Assembly (NCBI GenBank): GCA_045105235.1 | Contig: JBGCDH010000070.1 | Coordinates: forward strand, 1 to 64,000 | Length of the DNA stretch: 64,000 nucleotides | Source of the DNA: GCA-2684655 sp045105235 | GTDB lineage: Bacteria > Planctomycetota > UBA1135 > UBA2386 | Direction of reading: 5' to 3' | Part shown: one piece after another, positions 9,124 through 18,560 of the stretch | Numbering within the stretch: the first letter of the stretch is position 1 | How the letters are laid out: the number at the start of each line of letters is the position of its first letter | The notes under the pieces: model-generated | Database searches by the model: none | What the model was told of the DNA's origin: nothing | Seen by the model: the letters and a program-made list of their open reading frames with translations, nothing else | Position numbers and translations under genes: made by a program

Positions 9124-9145
9124 TTCCGGCCGAATTGGCCCGGAA
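9124..9145. promoter_or_regulatory. Near-perfect dyad in the divergent intergenic region
   Basis: TTCCGGCC and GCCCGGAA flank a GAATTG core, with arms matching at 7 of 8 positions. It lies between the divergent di-haem operon (start 8987) and the transaldolase gene (start 9283), about 137 bp from each, where a shared regulator could act. No regulator is assigned. I see no open reading frame worth calling between 8988 and 9282. Confidence 0.3.
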
Positions 9146-9282
9146 TGGGACGTTCGGCGGCACCCCGGAACCAAAGCCGCCCAACCGCCCTCGGAAGGGA
9201 GACGGCCTGCGCAGCAGCGTGAATCCGGACCCGCCGTTCCCTACCATGCTTGCCAACGAAATAGCCGCGCACCGAAGCCAAT

Positions 9283-10554
9283 ATGCCCACGCCAACCACC
9301 CACGATTCGAAGTTTGCCAGCGCCGTCGGCGCCTTTTGCACCGAGCAGGTGCCGGACGCACAGCAGCAGCGTTCGAGTTTCCCCAACTCCGAAATATGGG
9401 CCGCCGTCGCCAAGACCGGCACCTCGCTTTGGCTCGACACCGGCGATATCGACGCCGCGCGCGAGATGTGGGTGCAGGAGTTCGTCGCGCTGACGACCAA
9501 CAACACCCTGCTCAACAAAGAGGTGCAGAAGGGCATCTACGACGCGCTGGTCCCCAACGCAGCCAAGCTTGTTCGCGGCGAGGGCGCTAGCAGCGACGCC
9601 GTCGTCCAGGAGGTCGCCTTCGTGCTCAACGCCGTGCACGGCCTCAAGCTGGTCCGCACGTTCGATGCCGACGTCTCGGTCGAGCTGCACACTGCGATCA
9701 GCAACGACGCCGAAGCTAGCTATCAGTATGGCAAGCGCTTCCACGCGATCTGCCCCGACCGCTTCATCGTCAAGGTGCCGCTGACTCCCGCCGGCCTGCT
9801 CGCCGCGCGCCGACTCTCCGATGACGGCGTTCGCCTCAACTTCACGCTCGGCTTCTCGGCACGCCAGAACTGGCTGATCGCGTCGCTGGCACGCCCGACG
9901 TGGGTCAACGTCTTCATGGGGCGCATCAACGCATTCCTCAGCGACAACCAGCTTGGCGATGGCAAAAACGCCGGCGAAAAGGCCACCCTTGCCAGCCAGC
10001 GCGGCCTGCGCCGCGTCAAGAACCAGGGCGGCGCCGACGTCAAGCAAATCGGCGCCTCGATGCGCAACGGCAACCAGGTCGATGACCTGCTCGGCCTCGA
10101 CGTCTACACGATGCCGATCGGCGCAGCGAAGGGCTTCCTCGACCTCAACCCGGCGCACGATGCCATCACCGACAAGACCGGCAACGACCCATCGGTCACG
10201 TTCGCCAACGGCGTCGATGCCGAAGGCGACCACCTGAACTGCTTCTGGGACATCGACAACAAGTTTGAGACCGCCGCCGCCAACGCTGCTGGCCTGAACG
10301 CCAAAACGGCAACCGCCGACGACGTTCTCCAAACGCTCCGCGACAGCGGCGCCGGCGACCTCTTCCCGCAGTTCACGGCCGACGATTCCGCCCGTATCGC
10401 GAACGAAGGCAAAATCCCGGTCTACAAGTCCTGGGTCGACAAGGTCCGCGCCGGCACCGCCAGCTGGGACGGCGCGCTCACGGCAGCAGCACTTGCCAGC
10501 TTCACGCAGGACCAAAACGCGCTCGACGACCGCATCCGCGGTTTTATCGGCTAG
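9283..10554 (+). CDS. tal: Transaldolase family protein
   Basis: A cytoplasmic aldolase-fold enzyme of 423 residues, longer than the usual 220-320-residue transaldolases. The family landmarks are LWLDTGD (Asp52), TTNNTLLNKEV near residues 71-81, VSVEL near 131, and the Schiff-base lysine in RFIVKVPLTPAGL (Lys164). Transaldolase transfers a dihydroxyacetone unit between sugar phosphates in the non-oxidative pentose phosphate pathway. The C-terminal third, from about residue 270, includes an extended segment rich in Asn and Asp and is atypical. The substrate could differ from the classical one, for example a shorter aldehyde acceptor. The gene stands alone: it is divergent from the di-haem operon and 315 bp before the next gene. 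Confidence 0.85.
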   Translation: MPTPTTHDSKFASAVGAFCTEQVPDAQQQRSSFPNSEIWAAVAKTGTSLWLDTGDIDAAREMWVQEFVALTTNNTLLNKEVQKGIYDALVPNAAKLVRGEGASSDAVVQEVAFVLNAVHGLKLVRTFDADVSVELHTAISNDAEASYQYGKRFHAICPDRFIVKVPLTPAGLLAARRLSDDGVRLNFTLGFSARQNWLIASLARPTWVNVFMGRINAFLSDNQLGDGKNAGEKATLASQRGLRRVKNQGGADVKQIGASMRNGNQVDDLLGLDVYTMPIGAAKGFLDLNPAHDAITDKTGNDPSVTFANGVDAEGDHLNCFWDIDNKFETAAANAAGLNAKTATADDVLQTLRDSGAGDLFPQFTADDSARIANEGKIPVYKSWVDKVRAGTASWDGALTAAALASFTQDQNALDDRIRGFIG

Positions 10555-10555
10555 C

Positions 10556-10585
10556 CCGCGCCGCGCCGCGCCGCGCCGCGCCACG
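10556..10585. repeat. CCGCG pentanucleotide tandem repeat
   Basis: Five perfect CCGCG units are followed by one CCACG unit, directly after the transaldolase stop codon. It is a simple-sequence tract prone to slippage. The rest of the gap to 10869 contains a CCGGATCCGG palindrome at 10700-10709 but no gene or recognisable promoter. Confidence 0.8.
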
Positions 10586-10869
10586 CCGCCGGAGGCGCGA
10601 GATCCCACCGCCCCGCCGCAGACTTCGCGGCGCCCCGCGGGCCGCCGCGTTTCGCAACACGCGGAGGGATTCCCGGCCGGCCAGATCAGATTCTTGGAAC
10701 CGGATCCGGAATCGCGCATTGCCGCGACGCTCGACAGCCCCAAAATTGCGCGGGGAATGGCAGCGACGGTGTGGCGGAAGGCAGAAAAGTGCCGATGGAA
10801 GTCCGCGCCGCAGTGATCCCCAACCGTCCCGCGACCGTTCCACCGCGCACCCACTCGATTGCGACCAAG

Positions 10870-13800
10870 ATGCCGACTACGCCAATCCGACGCTCCGTTC
10901 GTGCCCTGTTGACCCTCGCCGCCTGCGCGGCCGCGCTCCCTGCGCCCCGCGACTCGCTGCGGGCCCAAAGCCCAACAGACTTTGCCGAGCGCTTTGCGCT
11001 GGCGTCAGACCGCGGCGCGGTCGTCGCCGACCTGATCCCAGGCACCCCGGACTACTACTACTTCCAGTGCCGCGAGCGCCTTGATGCGCGCGACTTCGAA
11101 TCCGTTCGCCGCATTCTGCCGACGTGGATCAAGCGCCATGGCCGGACCAGCCGCGTCATCGAGATCGAGAACCGCGAAGCCCTGCTGTCGTTCGGCGACA
11201 ACCAAGAGCGCACGTTCGACTTCCTGCGCAAGCGGCTGGCGGTGCAGTTCAACCACGAGCGCATCGTGCCCGGCCAGACATCCGACCTGCCGACGCGACT
11301 CGATCCGACCCTGCTGCAGCAGAGCGCGCTGACCAAGCGCGCTTTGACCCGACACCGCGGCACCGTCGATGGCTTCCACGACGAGGCACTTGCAGGACTC
11401 TGCCAAAGTGCCGATCTCGACGAGAAGCAGCTGCACAGCCTGCTCGGCCGACTCGACCGCCCCGACGTGCCCAACCTGCCGGCGCTGATCGTGCGCGACC
11501 TGTCGCGCCGCGCCAGCCGCGGCTTTGGCCAGCTCAAGATCCACGGCTTGCTGCGACGCGAGCATCTCGATGAATGCCTGCAGCTCCGCGCAGAGCTACT
11601 GCAAGACCAGCGCTTCGTGCAGGCCTACCTGCAGCGCCTGCAGCCCGACAGCGACATCGCCTGGTGGCACGACACCGACGAGCGCAGCGCCTACCTGCAG
11701 CGACTCAGCAACTTTGTCGACCGCCTGGCGCCGCGCTTCAACTCGCTCAAGGCGCACGTGCTCTACCACCGGCTGCAGCACGACCTGGAAATGGGGGTTC
11801 CCAACAAGGGGCGCTTCCTCGCCTACATCCGCCTGCCGCGCCGGTCTGGCTACGCGGCCAAGAGCCACATCGACCGCTTCACGCGACGCAACGAGCACGT
11901 CAACCTGCGCACGAGTTACCCGACGCTGATGGACGCGATCGGTGACGACGTCGCCTTGCTGCGCACCTACCTAGAACACTTCTTCGCGAGCGAAGACAGC
12001 GTCGACGCCTACAGCCTGTTTCTCGACAAGCGCTGGCTGCAGCGCGTGCTCGCCGAAACCAAGCTGCTCGCGGGCGCTGGCGAAGGCAACAGCGGCGAGA
12101 TGGAGCGCTGGTATTCGCTGCTTGATGATCCGGCCTACCTCGAAACGCTCGAGCAGCGCGTCGAGCTGCGCTTCCCCTCGTCGCAAAAAACACAGTTCGG
12201 CGCGCGCGATGCCGTGTCGCTGACGATCGAGACCAAGAACGTGCCGGCACTGCTGGTCAAGGTCTTCGCGATCGACAGCTACCGCTACCACGTCGAGAAG
12301 CAGAAGTCGGTCGACGCATCGATCGACCTCGACGGCATCGTCGCCAACTCGGAGCAGACGTACAGCTACAACGATGCGCCGATGCGGCGCGTCTCGCGCA
12401 CGTTTGATCTGCCGATGCTGACGGAGCCTGGCACCTATGTGGTCGAGTTTGTTGGCAACGGCACGAGCAGCCGCGTCGTCGTGCACAAGGGCGGCCTGCG
12501 CATGGTCGAGACCCCCACCGCCGCTGGCCACCTCCTGCGAGTCTACGACGAGCAGGGCAAGCACGTGCCGGAGGCGATCGCGTGGTTCGGTGGCCAGGAG
12601 TATGCGGGCGACGACCGCGGCGAAATCCTGCTGCCGTATTCGACCTCTCCGGGCCGCAAGCAGGTGGTGCTGCGACATCAGAGTCGTTCCTCGATGGCGC
12701 CGTTCCAGCACCGCGCCGAGAGCTACCGGCTGCACGACTCGATCTACGTCGACCGCGAAGCGCTGATCGCCGGCAACCGCGCCGAGATGGTGATCCGTCC
12801 GCATCTACAGCTAGCAGGCCGCACGGTCGCTCTGCAGCTCCTTTCCGATCCGCTGCTGACGATCACGGCGACAGACCTCGACGGCGTCAGCACGACCCAG
12901 GAAGTCCGCGACCTGACGTTTGGCGACGACGGCTCCGCCCTGCACGCGTTCCGCGTCCCCAATCGGCTCAAGCAGCTCGACGTGCAGCTCAAGGCCAAGG
13001 TTGAGGGAATGGACGGCAAGCAGGTTGCGCTCACCGGCAGCGCGCACAGCTTCGCGTTCAACGGCATCGACGCAACCAGCGAGACCGGCGTTCCGCTGCT
13101 GATGCGCACCCGCGGTGGCTACGCCGTCGAGCTGCGCGGCAAGAGCGGCGAGCCGCTCGCCGGGCGCGTTTGCCAGCTGAAGCTCTGGCACCGCAGCTAC
13201 CGCGAAACCATCCAGGTTTCGCTGCAAACCGACGAACAGGGCCGCATCGCGCTCGGCCCGCTCGCCGACATCACCCTCATCCAGGTGCAGCGCAACGGTG
13301 GACTCGGTGGCTACTTCGAACTCAGCGAGAGCAAGTGCCGCCTGCCACGAGAGCTGCATGGGACCGCCGGCCAGACGCTGCGCGTGCCGTATCTCGGCAA
13401 GCGCACGGAGCCATCGCGCGACGAGCTGTCGCTGCTGGGCAACAACCGCGATGCGTTTGCGAACCTTGCGATCGAAGACGGTTTTCTTGAGCTACGCCAG
13501 CTTGAGCCCGGCGACTACACGCTGCGCCTGCTGCGCGAACAGCGCACGATCCAAGTCCGCGTCACCCGCGGCCAGCGCGACGAAGGCTTCCTGATCGGCC
13601 AGGACCGCGTGCTGGCGGCCACTTCGACGCTGCCGCTGCAGATCGGCGCCATCGAAACGGACGCTGAAAGCCTGAACATCAACGTGCGCAACGCGAGCTC
13701 GGGCGCGCGGGTCTTCGTCGTCGCCACTCGCTACCTGCCAGCCTACGACATGTTTGCCGGCTTGCTGGGCCCCGACGGTCCTCGCGCATCGGCACAAAAC

Positions 13801-16800
13801 CACGAGCGATCGCTGAGCAGCTACCACGCCGGGCGCAAGCTGAGCGAGGAGTATCGCTACGTGCTCGACCGTCGTTTTCAGACCAAGTTCCCCGGCAACA
13901 TGCTGGAGCGTCCGAGCATCCTGCTCAACCCGATGACGCTGGAGAAAGACTCATGGAACAGCGCCATCGGCCTCGGCGGCGGCGCCGGCGGGCGCTTCGG
14001 CGGCAAGCGGGGCGGACGTGCGGTGGCCGAATCGGCTCGGGCCGGCGAAGACGGCGGCGGCCAAGGAGGCAACCCCGGCATCATCGCCAACCTCGACTTC
14101 CTACCCGAAGGTTCGACGCTGCTCGCGAACCTCAAGCCGGATGCCGACGGCGTCGTTCGCGTTCCGCTCGCCGATCTCGGCCCAGGCCATCACATCCACG
14201 TGGTTGCGATTGACGACGACCAGGCCGTCTACCGGCCGACAACGCGCGCCGAGTCGCGCCTTGAGCCGCGCAGCCGCACGTTGCCGCGCTCGCTCGCAAC
14301 CGATCAGCACCTCGTCGAAACGCGGCAGATCGAGTTTGTGGCAGCCGGCGGCACGGTCACCACCGACGAACAGCGCGCCGGCAAGATGGAGATCCACGAC
14401 TCGCTGGCCAGCGTTTTCCGGCTGCTGACGACGATCTCCAACAACGAGCAACTGCCGCGCTTCGCGTTTGTGCTGCAGTGGCCCGAGCTGACCCGGGACC
14501 GCAAGCTGGCGCTCTACGATGAGCACGCCTGCCACGAGCTGCACTTCTTCCTCTACCAGAAAGACCGTGCGTTCTTCGACGATGTCGTGCGGCCCTACCT
14601 GGCTCACAAGCTCGACAAGACCTTCCTCGACGAGTGGCTGCTCGGCCGCGACCTTTCGCGGCACCTCGAGCCGTGGGCCTTCGCGAAGCTGAACGTCATC
14701 GAGAAGATCCTGCTGGCGCAGCGCGTCGGCGGCGCCGAGCGCGAGGGCGTGGCGCGCAACCTGCGCGAATCGCTCGAGCTGCGGCCAGCCAACGTGCAGG
14801 ATCTGGCAAAGCTCTTCGACATCACCCTAATGAGCGAGCAGCTCGAAGACGAACAGCACGAGGTCGGTGTCACGCTCGAGCTCATGAACGACAGCCTGGA
14901 GCCAGCAAAGAAGGTGCGCAGCCGCGGCCGGTCCCAGGCGGGTCGCGACGAGGCGGAGGCGCCAGTTGCCGCCGCACGGGCGAATGGCTTCATCGCACCG
15001 AAGCCATCCCCGCCCACGTCCAGCGCGGAGCGCGTGGCGGAGCTGTCGTCGAAAGACAAGTCGGAGATGAAGCTAGCGGCTCCGACCGAGGACTTCTCGC
15101 CGCAAACTCAGAACCTCGACCGCAGGATGCGCAGTGCAATGCAGCGCAAGAAGGTGCGCCAGCTGTATCGCGACGTCGAGAAGACCAAGCTGCTGGTCGA
15201 ACAAAACTGGTGGCAGATCCCGCCGCTTGACACAGCCAACATCGTGCCGATCCACCAGTTCTGGGTCGACTTTGCCCTGCGCGACGACAGCAAGCCGTTT
15301 GTGTCACCGGCGCTCGCGCAGGCGAACGGCTCGTTCCTGGAGATGATGATGGCGCTCAGCGTGCTCGACCTGCCGTTTGAAGCGGGCGAACACGCCGTCA
15401 CCGTCGACGGCAACACGCGCACGCTGAAGGCTGCGAGCCCGCTGCTGGTCGTGCAGAAAGAAATCGCGCCGAGCGAGAAGGCTGCCGATGCGGCGCCGCT
15501 GCTGCTTGGCCAAAACTTCTACCGGCTCAACGACCGCTACCGCTTCGTCAACGGCCAGCGACAGGACCACTTCGTCTCCGACGAGTTCTTGGTCGACGTC
15601 GCTTACGGCTGCCAGGTCGTCGTAACCAACCCGACCTCGAGTCCGCGCACAGCTGAAGTGCTGCTGCAGGTCCCGGCTGGCGCGGTGCCGCTGCAAAACG
15701 GCTTTTGGACGCGCGGCAAAAGCGTCAACCTCGCGCCCTACGCGACGGCAACGATCGAATACACGTTCTACTTCCCCGAATCCGGCACGTTTGCGCACTA
15801 CCCCGCGCACGCATCGGACTCTGGCAAGCTGCTGGCGTTTGCCGATGCCGAGCAGATCAACGTCGTCGCGACGCCAAGCAAGATCGACACCACGTCGTGG
15901 CAGCACGTTTCGCAACAGGGCACCCAGCAGGAAGTGCTCACGTTCTTGGATGCGAGCAACGTGCAGCGGCTGGACCTGAGCAAGATTGCCTGGCGCATGC
16001 GCGACCGCACGTTCTTCGAAGAGGTCACCAGCAGACTCGACGCACGCCACATCTACGACCAAACGCTTTGGTCGTATGGACTGCTGCACCGCAACCCGGA
16101 CGCAACGCGCGAATACCTGCGCCACCGCGACGACTTCTTGGATCGCTGCGGCACCTGGCTGGAGTCACCGCTCGCGTCGATCGATCCGCGCGAACGCGGC
16201 CGCTATACGCACCTCGAGCTGAGCCCGCTGGTGCACGCTCGCGCCCACGTGCTCGGCGGCTCACGCAAGTTCGGCAACAAGGACCTGCAGAAGCAGTATG
16301 GCGCCTTGATGGACCTGCTCGGCTACCGGCCGCAGCTGGACAGCAAGGACTTCCTGATGGTCACCTACTACTTCTTGCTGCAGGACCGCGTCGAGGACGC
16401 GCTGGCGAGCTTTGCCAAGATCGACCGCAACGAGATCGAAACCAAGGTGCAGTTCGACTACCTGGCGGCCTACCTGTGCTTCTACCGAGGCGACACGGCG
16501 CAGGCGCGGCAGCTCGCCAGCAAGCATCAGCAACACCCCGTCGCGCACTGGCAAAAGCGCTTCCGCGACGTGTTGGCGCAGCTTGACGAGGCCGAAGGCA
16601 AGACGCCACAGGCAACCGACGAGCCGAGCCAGGACAACCTTGCGGCGACAGCACCCGCTCTCGAGCTTGCCGTCGAAGGCTCGACGATCGCCGTCCGCTA
16701 CGAAAATCTGAACGAGTGCGAGGTCCGCTACTACGAGCTCGATGTCGAGTTTGCGTTCTCATCGCAACCGTTCGCGGACAGCAACGGCACGTCGGCAGCC

Positions 16801-17244
16801 TTTGTGCAGCCCAACGCAAGCGAGGCGCGTTCGCTGCCCGACGGCGAGGAGCAGATCACGTTTGCGCTGCCCGCCGCGCTGCAGAAGAAGAACGTGCTGA
16901 TTGAGGTGCGCGCCGGCGGACTGACGCGCTCGCGCCAATACTTCACCAACGCACTCGACGTGCGCTTCCTAGAGTCCTTCGGCCAAGTGGCCGTCAGCGA
17001 GCCGGCGCAGAACGGCCAGACCGGCAACAAGCGACCGCTCAGCAAGACCTACGTGAAGGTGTTCGCCAAGCTGCCGAACGGCACGGTGCGCTTCCACAAG
17101 GATGGCTACACCGACCTGCGCGGCCGGTTTGACTACGCCAGCTTGAGCGACGATCCGAACCGCAACGCCGTGCGCTACGCGGTGCTCGTTCTCGACGAAC
17201 AGCGCGGCGCCGTGATCCGCGAGATCGCGCCCCCTACGCGCTAG
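10870..17244 (+). CDS. Giant secreted macroglobulin-like protein, unknown function
   Basis: A 2124-residue exported protein. I start it at ATG 10870 because MPTTPIRRSVRALLTLAACAA followed by LRAQS forms a classical signal peptide. The frame opens earlier, at 10771, without one. About residues 440-600 read like stacked beta-sandwich domains of alpha-2-macroglobulin or carboxypeptidase-regulatory type (DAVSLTIETKNVPALLVKVF, then VYDEQGKHVPEAIAWFGG). A glycine-rich linker (GGGAGGRFGGKRGGR) lies at about 1034-1050. It is followed by a charged disordered stretch near 1360-1400 and a helical, TPR-like region near 1690-1930. I see no thioester motif and no membrane anchor at the C-terminus. I recognise no family with confidence. 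The codon use and the absence of frame breaks over 6.4 kb make the gene itself certain. Confidence 0.85.
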   Translation: MPTTPIRRSVRALLTLAACAAALPAPRDSLRAQSPTDFAERFALASDRGAVVADLIPGTPDYYYFQCRERLDARDFESVRRILPTWIKRHGRTSRVIEIENREALLSFGDNQERTFDFLRKRLAVQFNHERIVPGQTSDLPTRLDPTLLQQSALTKRALTRHRGTVDGFHDEALAGLCQSADLDEKQLHSLLGRLDRPDVPNLPALIVRDLSRRASRGFGQLKIHGLLRREHLDECLQLRAELLQDQRFVQAYLQRLQPDSDIAWWHDTDERSAYLQRLSNFVDRLAPRFNSLKAHVLYHRLQHDLEMGVPNKGRFLAYIRLPRRSGYAAKSHIDRFTRRNEHVNLRTSYPTLMDAIGDDVALLRTYLEHFFASEDSVDAYSLFLDKRWLQRVLAETKLLAGAGEGNSGEMERWYSLLDDPAYLETLEQRVELRFPSSQKTQFGARDAVSLTIETKNVPALLVKVFAIDSYRYHVEKQKSVDASIDLDGIVANSEQTYSYNDAPMRRVSRTFDLPMLTEPGTYVVEFVGNGTSSRVVVHKGGLRMVETPTAAGHLLRVYDEQGKHVPEAIAWFGGQEYAGDDRGEILLPYSTSPGRKQVVLRHQSRSSMAPFQHRAESYRLHDSIYVDREALIAGNRAEMVIRPHLQLAGRTVALQLLSDPLLTITATDLDGVSTTQEVRDLTFGDDGSALHAFRVPNRLKQLDVQLKAKVEGMDGKQVALTGSAHSFAFNGIDATSETGVPLLMRTRGGYAVELRGKSGEPLAGRVCQLKLWHRSYRETIQVSLQTDEQGRIALGPLADITLIQVQRNGGLGGYFELSESKCRLPRELHGTAGQTLRVPYLGKRTEPSRDELSLLGNNRDAFANLAIEDGFLELRQLEPGDYTLRLLREQRTIQVRVTRGQRDEGFLIGQDRVLAATSTLPLQIGAIETDAESLNINVRNASSGARVFVVATRYLPAYDMFAGLLGPDGPRASAQNHERSLSSYHAGRKLSEEYRYVLDRRFQTKFPGNMLERPSILLNPMTLEKDSWNSAIGLGGGAGGRFGGKRGGRAVAESARAGEDGGGQGGNPGIIANLDFLPEGSTLLANLKPDADGVVRVPLADLGPGHHIHVVAIDDDQAVYRPTTRAESRLEPRSRTLPRSLATDQHLVETRQIEFVAAGGTVTTDEQRAGKMEIHDSLASVFRLLTTISNNEQLPRFAFVLQWPELTRDRKLALYDEHACHELHFFLYQKDRAFFDDVVRPYLAHKLDKTFLDEWLLGRDLSRHLEPWAFAKLNVIEKILLAQRVGGAEREGVARNLRESLELRPANVQDLAKLFDITLMSEQLEDEQHEVGVTLELMNDSLEPAKKVRSRGRSQAGRDEAEAPVAAARANGFIAPKPSPPTSSAERVAELSSKDKSEMKLAAPTEDFSPQTQNLDRRMRSAMQRKKVRQLYRDVEKTKLLVEQNWWQIPPLDTANIVPIHQFWVDFALRDDSKPFVSPALAQANGSFLEMMMALSVLDLPFEAGEHAVTVDGNTRTLKAASPLLVVQKEIAPSEKAADAAPLLLGQNFYRLNDRYRFVNGQRQDHFVSDEFLVDVAYGCQVVVTNPTSSPRTAEVLLQVPAGAVPLQNGFWTRGKSVNLAPYATATIEYTFYFPESGTFAHYPAHASDSGKLLAFADAEQINVVATPSKIDTTSWQHVSQQGTQQEVLTFLDASNVQRLDLSKIAWRMRDRTFFEEVTSRLDARHIYDQTLWSYGLLHRNPDATREYLRHRDDFLDRCGTWLESPLASIDPRERGRYTHLELSPLVHARAHVLGGSRKFGNKDLQKQYGALMDLLGYRPQLDSKDFLMVTYYFLLQDRVEDALASFAKIDRNEIETKVQFDYLAAYLCFYRGDTAQARQLASKHQQHPVAHWQKRFRDVLAQLDEAEGKTPQATDEPSQDNLAATAPALELAVEGSTIAVRYENLNECEVRYYELDVEFAFSSQPFADSNGTSAAFVQPNASEARSLPDGEEQITFALPAALQKKNVLIEVRAGGLTRSRQYFTNALDVRFLESFGQVAVSEPAQNGQTGNKRPLSKTYVKVFAKLPNGTVRFHKDGYTDLRGRFDYASLSDDPNRNAVRYAVLVLDEQRGAVIREIAPPTR

Positions 17245-17299
17245 CTTCTGAGGTAGCGCTTCTGCCTTCTTCCCTACGCGCTAGCTTCTGAGGTAGCGC
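17232..17299. repeat. Two 28-bp direct repeats, 40 bp apart, spanning a stop codon
   Basis: A 28-bp block beginning CCCTACGCGCTAGCTTC lies at 17232-17259 and again, unchanged, at 17272-17299. The first copy covers the last codons and the TAG stop of the giant gene, so the second is a duplicate of that gene's 3' edge. Within each copy GCGCTA and TAGCGC can pair as a 6-bp stem around a 10-nt loop. Such a hairpin could act as a weak terminator or stabilise the 3' end. Confidence 0.75.
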
Positions 17300-17306
17300 C
17301 TAGGGC

Positions 17307-17690
17307 TCACGCGCTCGCTTCCGAGCGCCGAGCCAGCTCGGCATCGATTTGCCGCTTGTCGTTGACGAGTGCGACCTTCTTCCGGATCGCTTCCTGCCAG
17401 CCCGCGATGCATGCCTCAACCTCTTTGGTGTGGTGGTGCATCTCCGCTTCGAGCGCTGCAATCCGCTCGCCTATGAGGCCGGCGTCCTTGCCGATTCGCG
17501 GTTGGTTGCGCGCCCGCCGCAGGTCGGCGATTTCGCGCGTCAGCGGTCGGTAGCGCGCCGTCCAACTTGCGTCGAACGACGTCAGCTCGACTCGCCCGCA
17601 CAGCAGCTCGATCGTCGAAACGCGCTCCGATGCGGCATGCCACGGAGACGCGCTGTTGGCGCGACAACCTCCTGCTTCGTAGGTCTCTGC
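17307..17690 (-). pseudogene. Open frame for a charged coiled-coil fragment, no normal start
   Basis: A 127-codon frame lies between stops at 17691-17693 and 17307-17309. Its C-terminal half looks like a real helical protein: Glu, Arg and Lys rich and heptad-like, with EIADLRRARNQPRIGKD, then ERIAALEAEMHHHTKEVEA and KKVALVNDKRQIDAELARR. The only ATG is at 17441 (44 residues), and no GTG lies upstream of it. The frame is therefore either a gene fragment that lost its 5' end or a gene using a rare start codon. The N-terminal part looks less protein-like. It could equally be the surviving tail of a once longer minus-strand gene. The opposite strand is also open here, so the call is tentative. 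Confidence 0.35.
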
Positions 17691-17966
17691 CTACGTCACT
17701 CTCAATGGCCGCGGACCGGAGAGCTGCAGGCTCTTGTCAGGCCTGCGGATCGCGCGGCCTGCGGGCCGCGGGTTTGTGGCAGGAGATCTGAAGCTGCGAA
17801 TGCGCAGCCTTCAGGCCTCCGCCAAAGAGTAGCCGTCGCTACAAGTAACCGTGCACTACGAGCCGCCGCGACCGAGCTTTGGACCGCCGCTGGCGCCATT
17901 GCTTGGGGGACCCTTCTTCTTCGCCTTGCTGATCTTAGGCCGACCGGCCTTGGTTCCGCAGCCTTC
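17691..17966. other. Degenerate intergenic stretch with a short basic peptide remnant
   Basis: There is no complete gene. On the minus strand at about 17856-17960 an open segment with no start codon reads CGTKAGRPKISKAKKKGPP and ends in a Gly-rich tail. It resembles the basic tail of a DNA-binding or nucleoid protein, but it is too short to place. Together with the fragment at 17307-17690 this suggests that one or more minus-strand genes decayed here. Confidence 0.3.
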
Positions 17967-18560
17967 TCACTCACCCGGGAGCGGCAGCCCCTGGAGGTCT
18001 TCGATCTCTAGGCGACCGAGACGAACGGCGGCTTCGAGGTCTTCCTGGTGGCGAAGCTTGGACTTGCCGTCGGTCGACTGCTCCGCGAGCAGGCGCCAGT
18101 TTTGGCGAGCGGCTTCAATTTCCGGCTCCCAGCGGGTGCGGTCTTGGCCTTCGAGGCGCATGAGCCAGGTCGTGTAAAACTGCGCACGCGCGAGCTGCTC
18201 GCGGGCTTCGCCCAGCAGCTGTGCGTCCGAACCGTCTTCCTGCATCTGCTCGACGAGCGTTTCCAGCTCTTCGCGCGCGACCGGCAGACCCGCGGCCTGC
18301 ATGCGCGCCTTGTTGAGCTCGAGGCGAAGTCGCTGCGACAGCGACTCGTCCCGCGCGTCCGGGTTGTCCGGCAGCAGAGCGATCGCGTCGTTGTACTTCG
18401 CGATGGCCGTTGTCCACTCACCGTCGGCTGCAGCATCGTGCGCAGCCTGGATGACGACGTCCGCGTCTTCGAGAGCGACCAGGTCTTGACCCGGCCCCTC
18501 GTGATAGGCCCAAGCCCCAATGGGGAGCACGAGCCAGCCAACCAGCAGAATGTTGCGCAT
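17967..18560 (-). CDS. Exported TPR-like helical protein at the end of the Bat island
   Basis: A 197-residue protein with an N-terminal signal peptide (MRNILLVGWLVLPIGAWAYH). The rest is a helical body. Its segment AADGEWTTAIAKYNDAIALLPDNPDARDE has the spacing of a tetratricopeptide repeat, and a long Glu-, Leu- and Arg-rich coiled-coil-like region follows. It is the last gene of the minus-strand run that contains MoxR, DUF58 and the VWA proteins, 69 bp after the DUF2809-like gene. Bat operons often include small TPR proteins (BatB, C and E in Bacteroides), so a scaffold role in that complex is plausible. This is inference from position. The start at 18560 is supported by the signal peptide. 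Confidence 0.7.
   Translation of the reverse strand: MRNILLVGWLVLPIGAWAYHEGPGQDLVALEDADVVIQAAHDAAADGEWTTAIAKYNDAIALLPDNPDARDESLSQRLRLELNKARMQAAGLPVAREELETLVEQMQEDGSDAQLLGEAREQLARAQFYTTWLMRLEGQDRTRWEPEIEAARQNWRLLAEQSTDGKSKLRHQEDLEAAVRLGRLEIEDLQGLPLPGE

Noticed and set aside
17349..18011. 220-codon plus-strand frame across the decayed region
   Set aside because: Its codons are the complement of the better coiled-coil frame on the minus strand, and its end runs into the TPR-like gene. Composition suggests a shadow.
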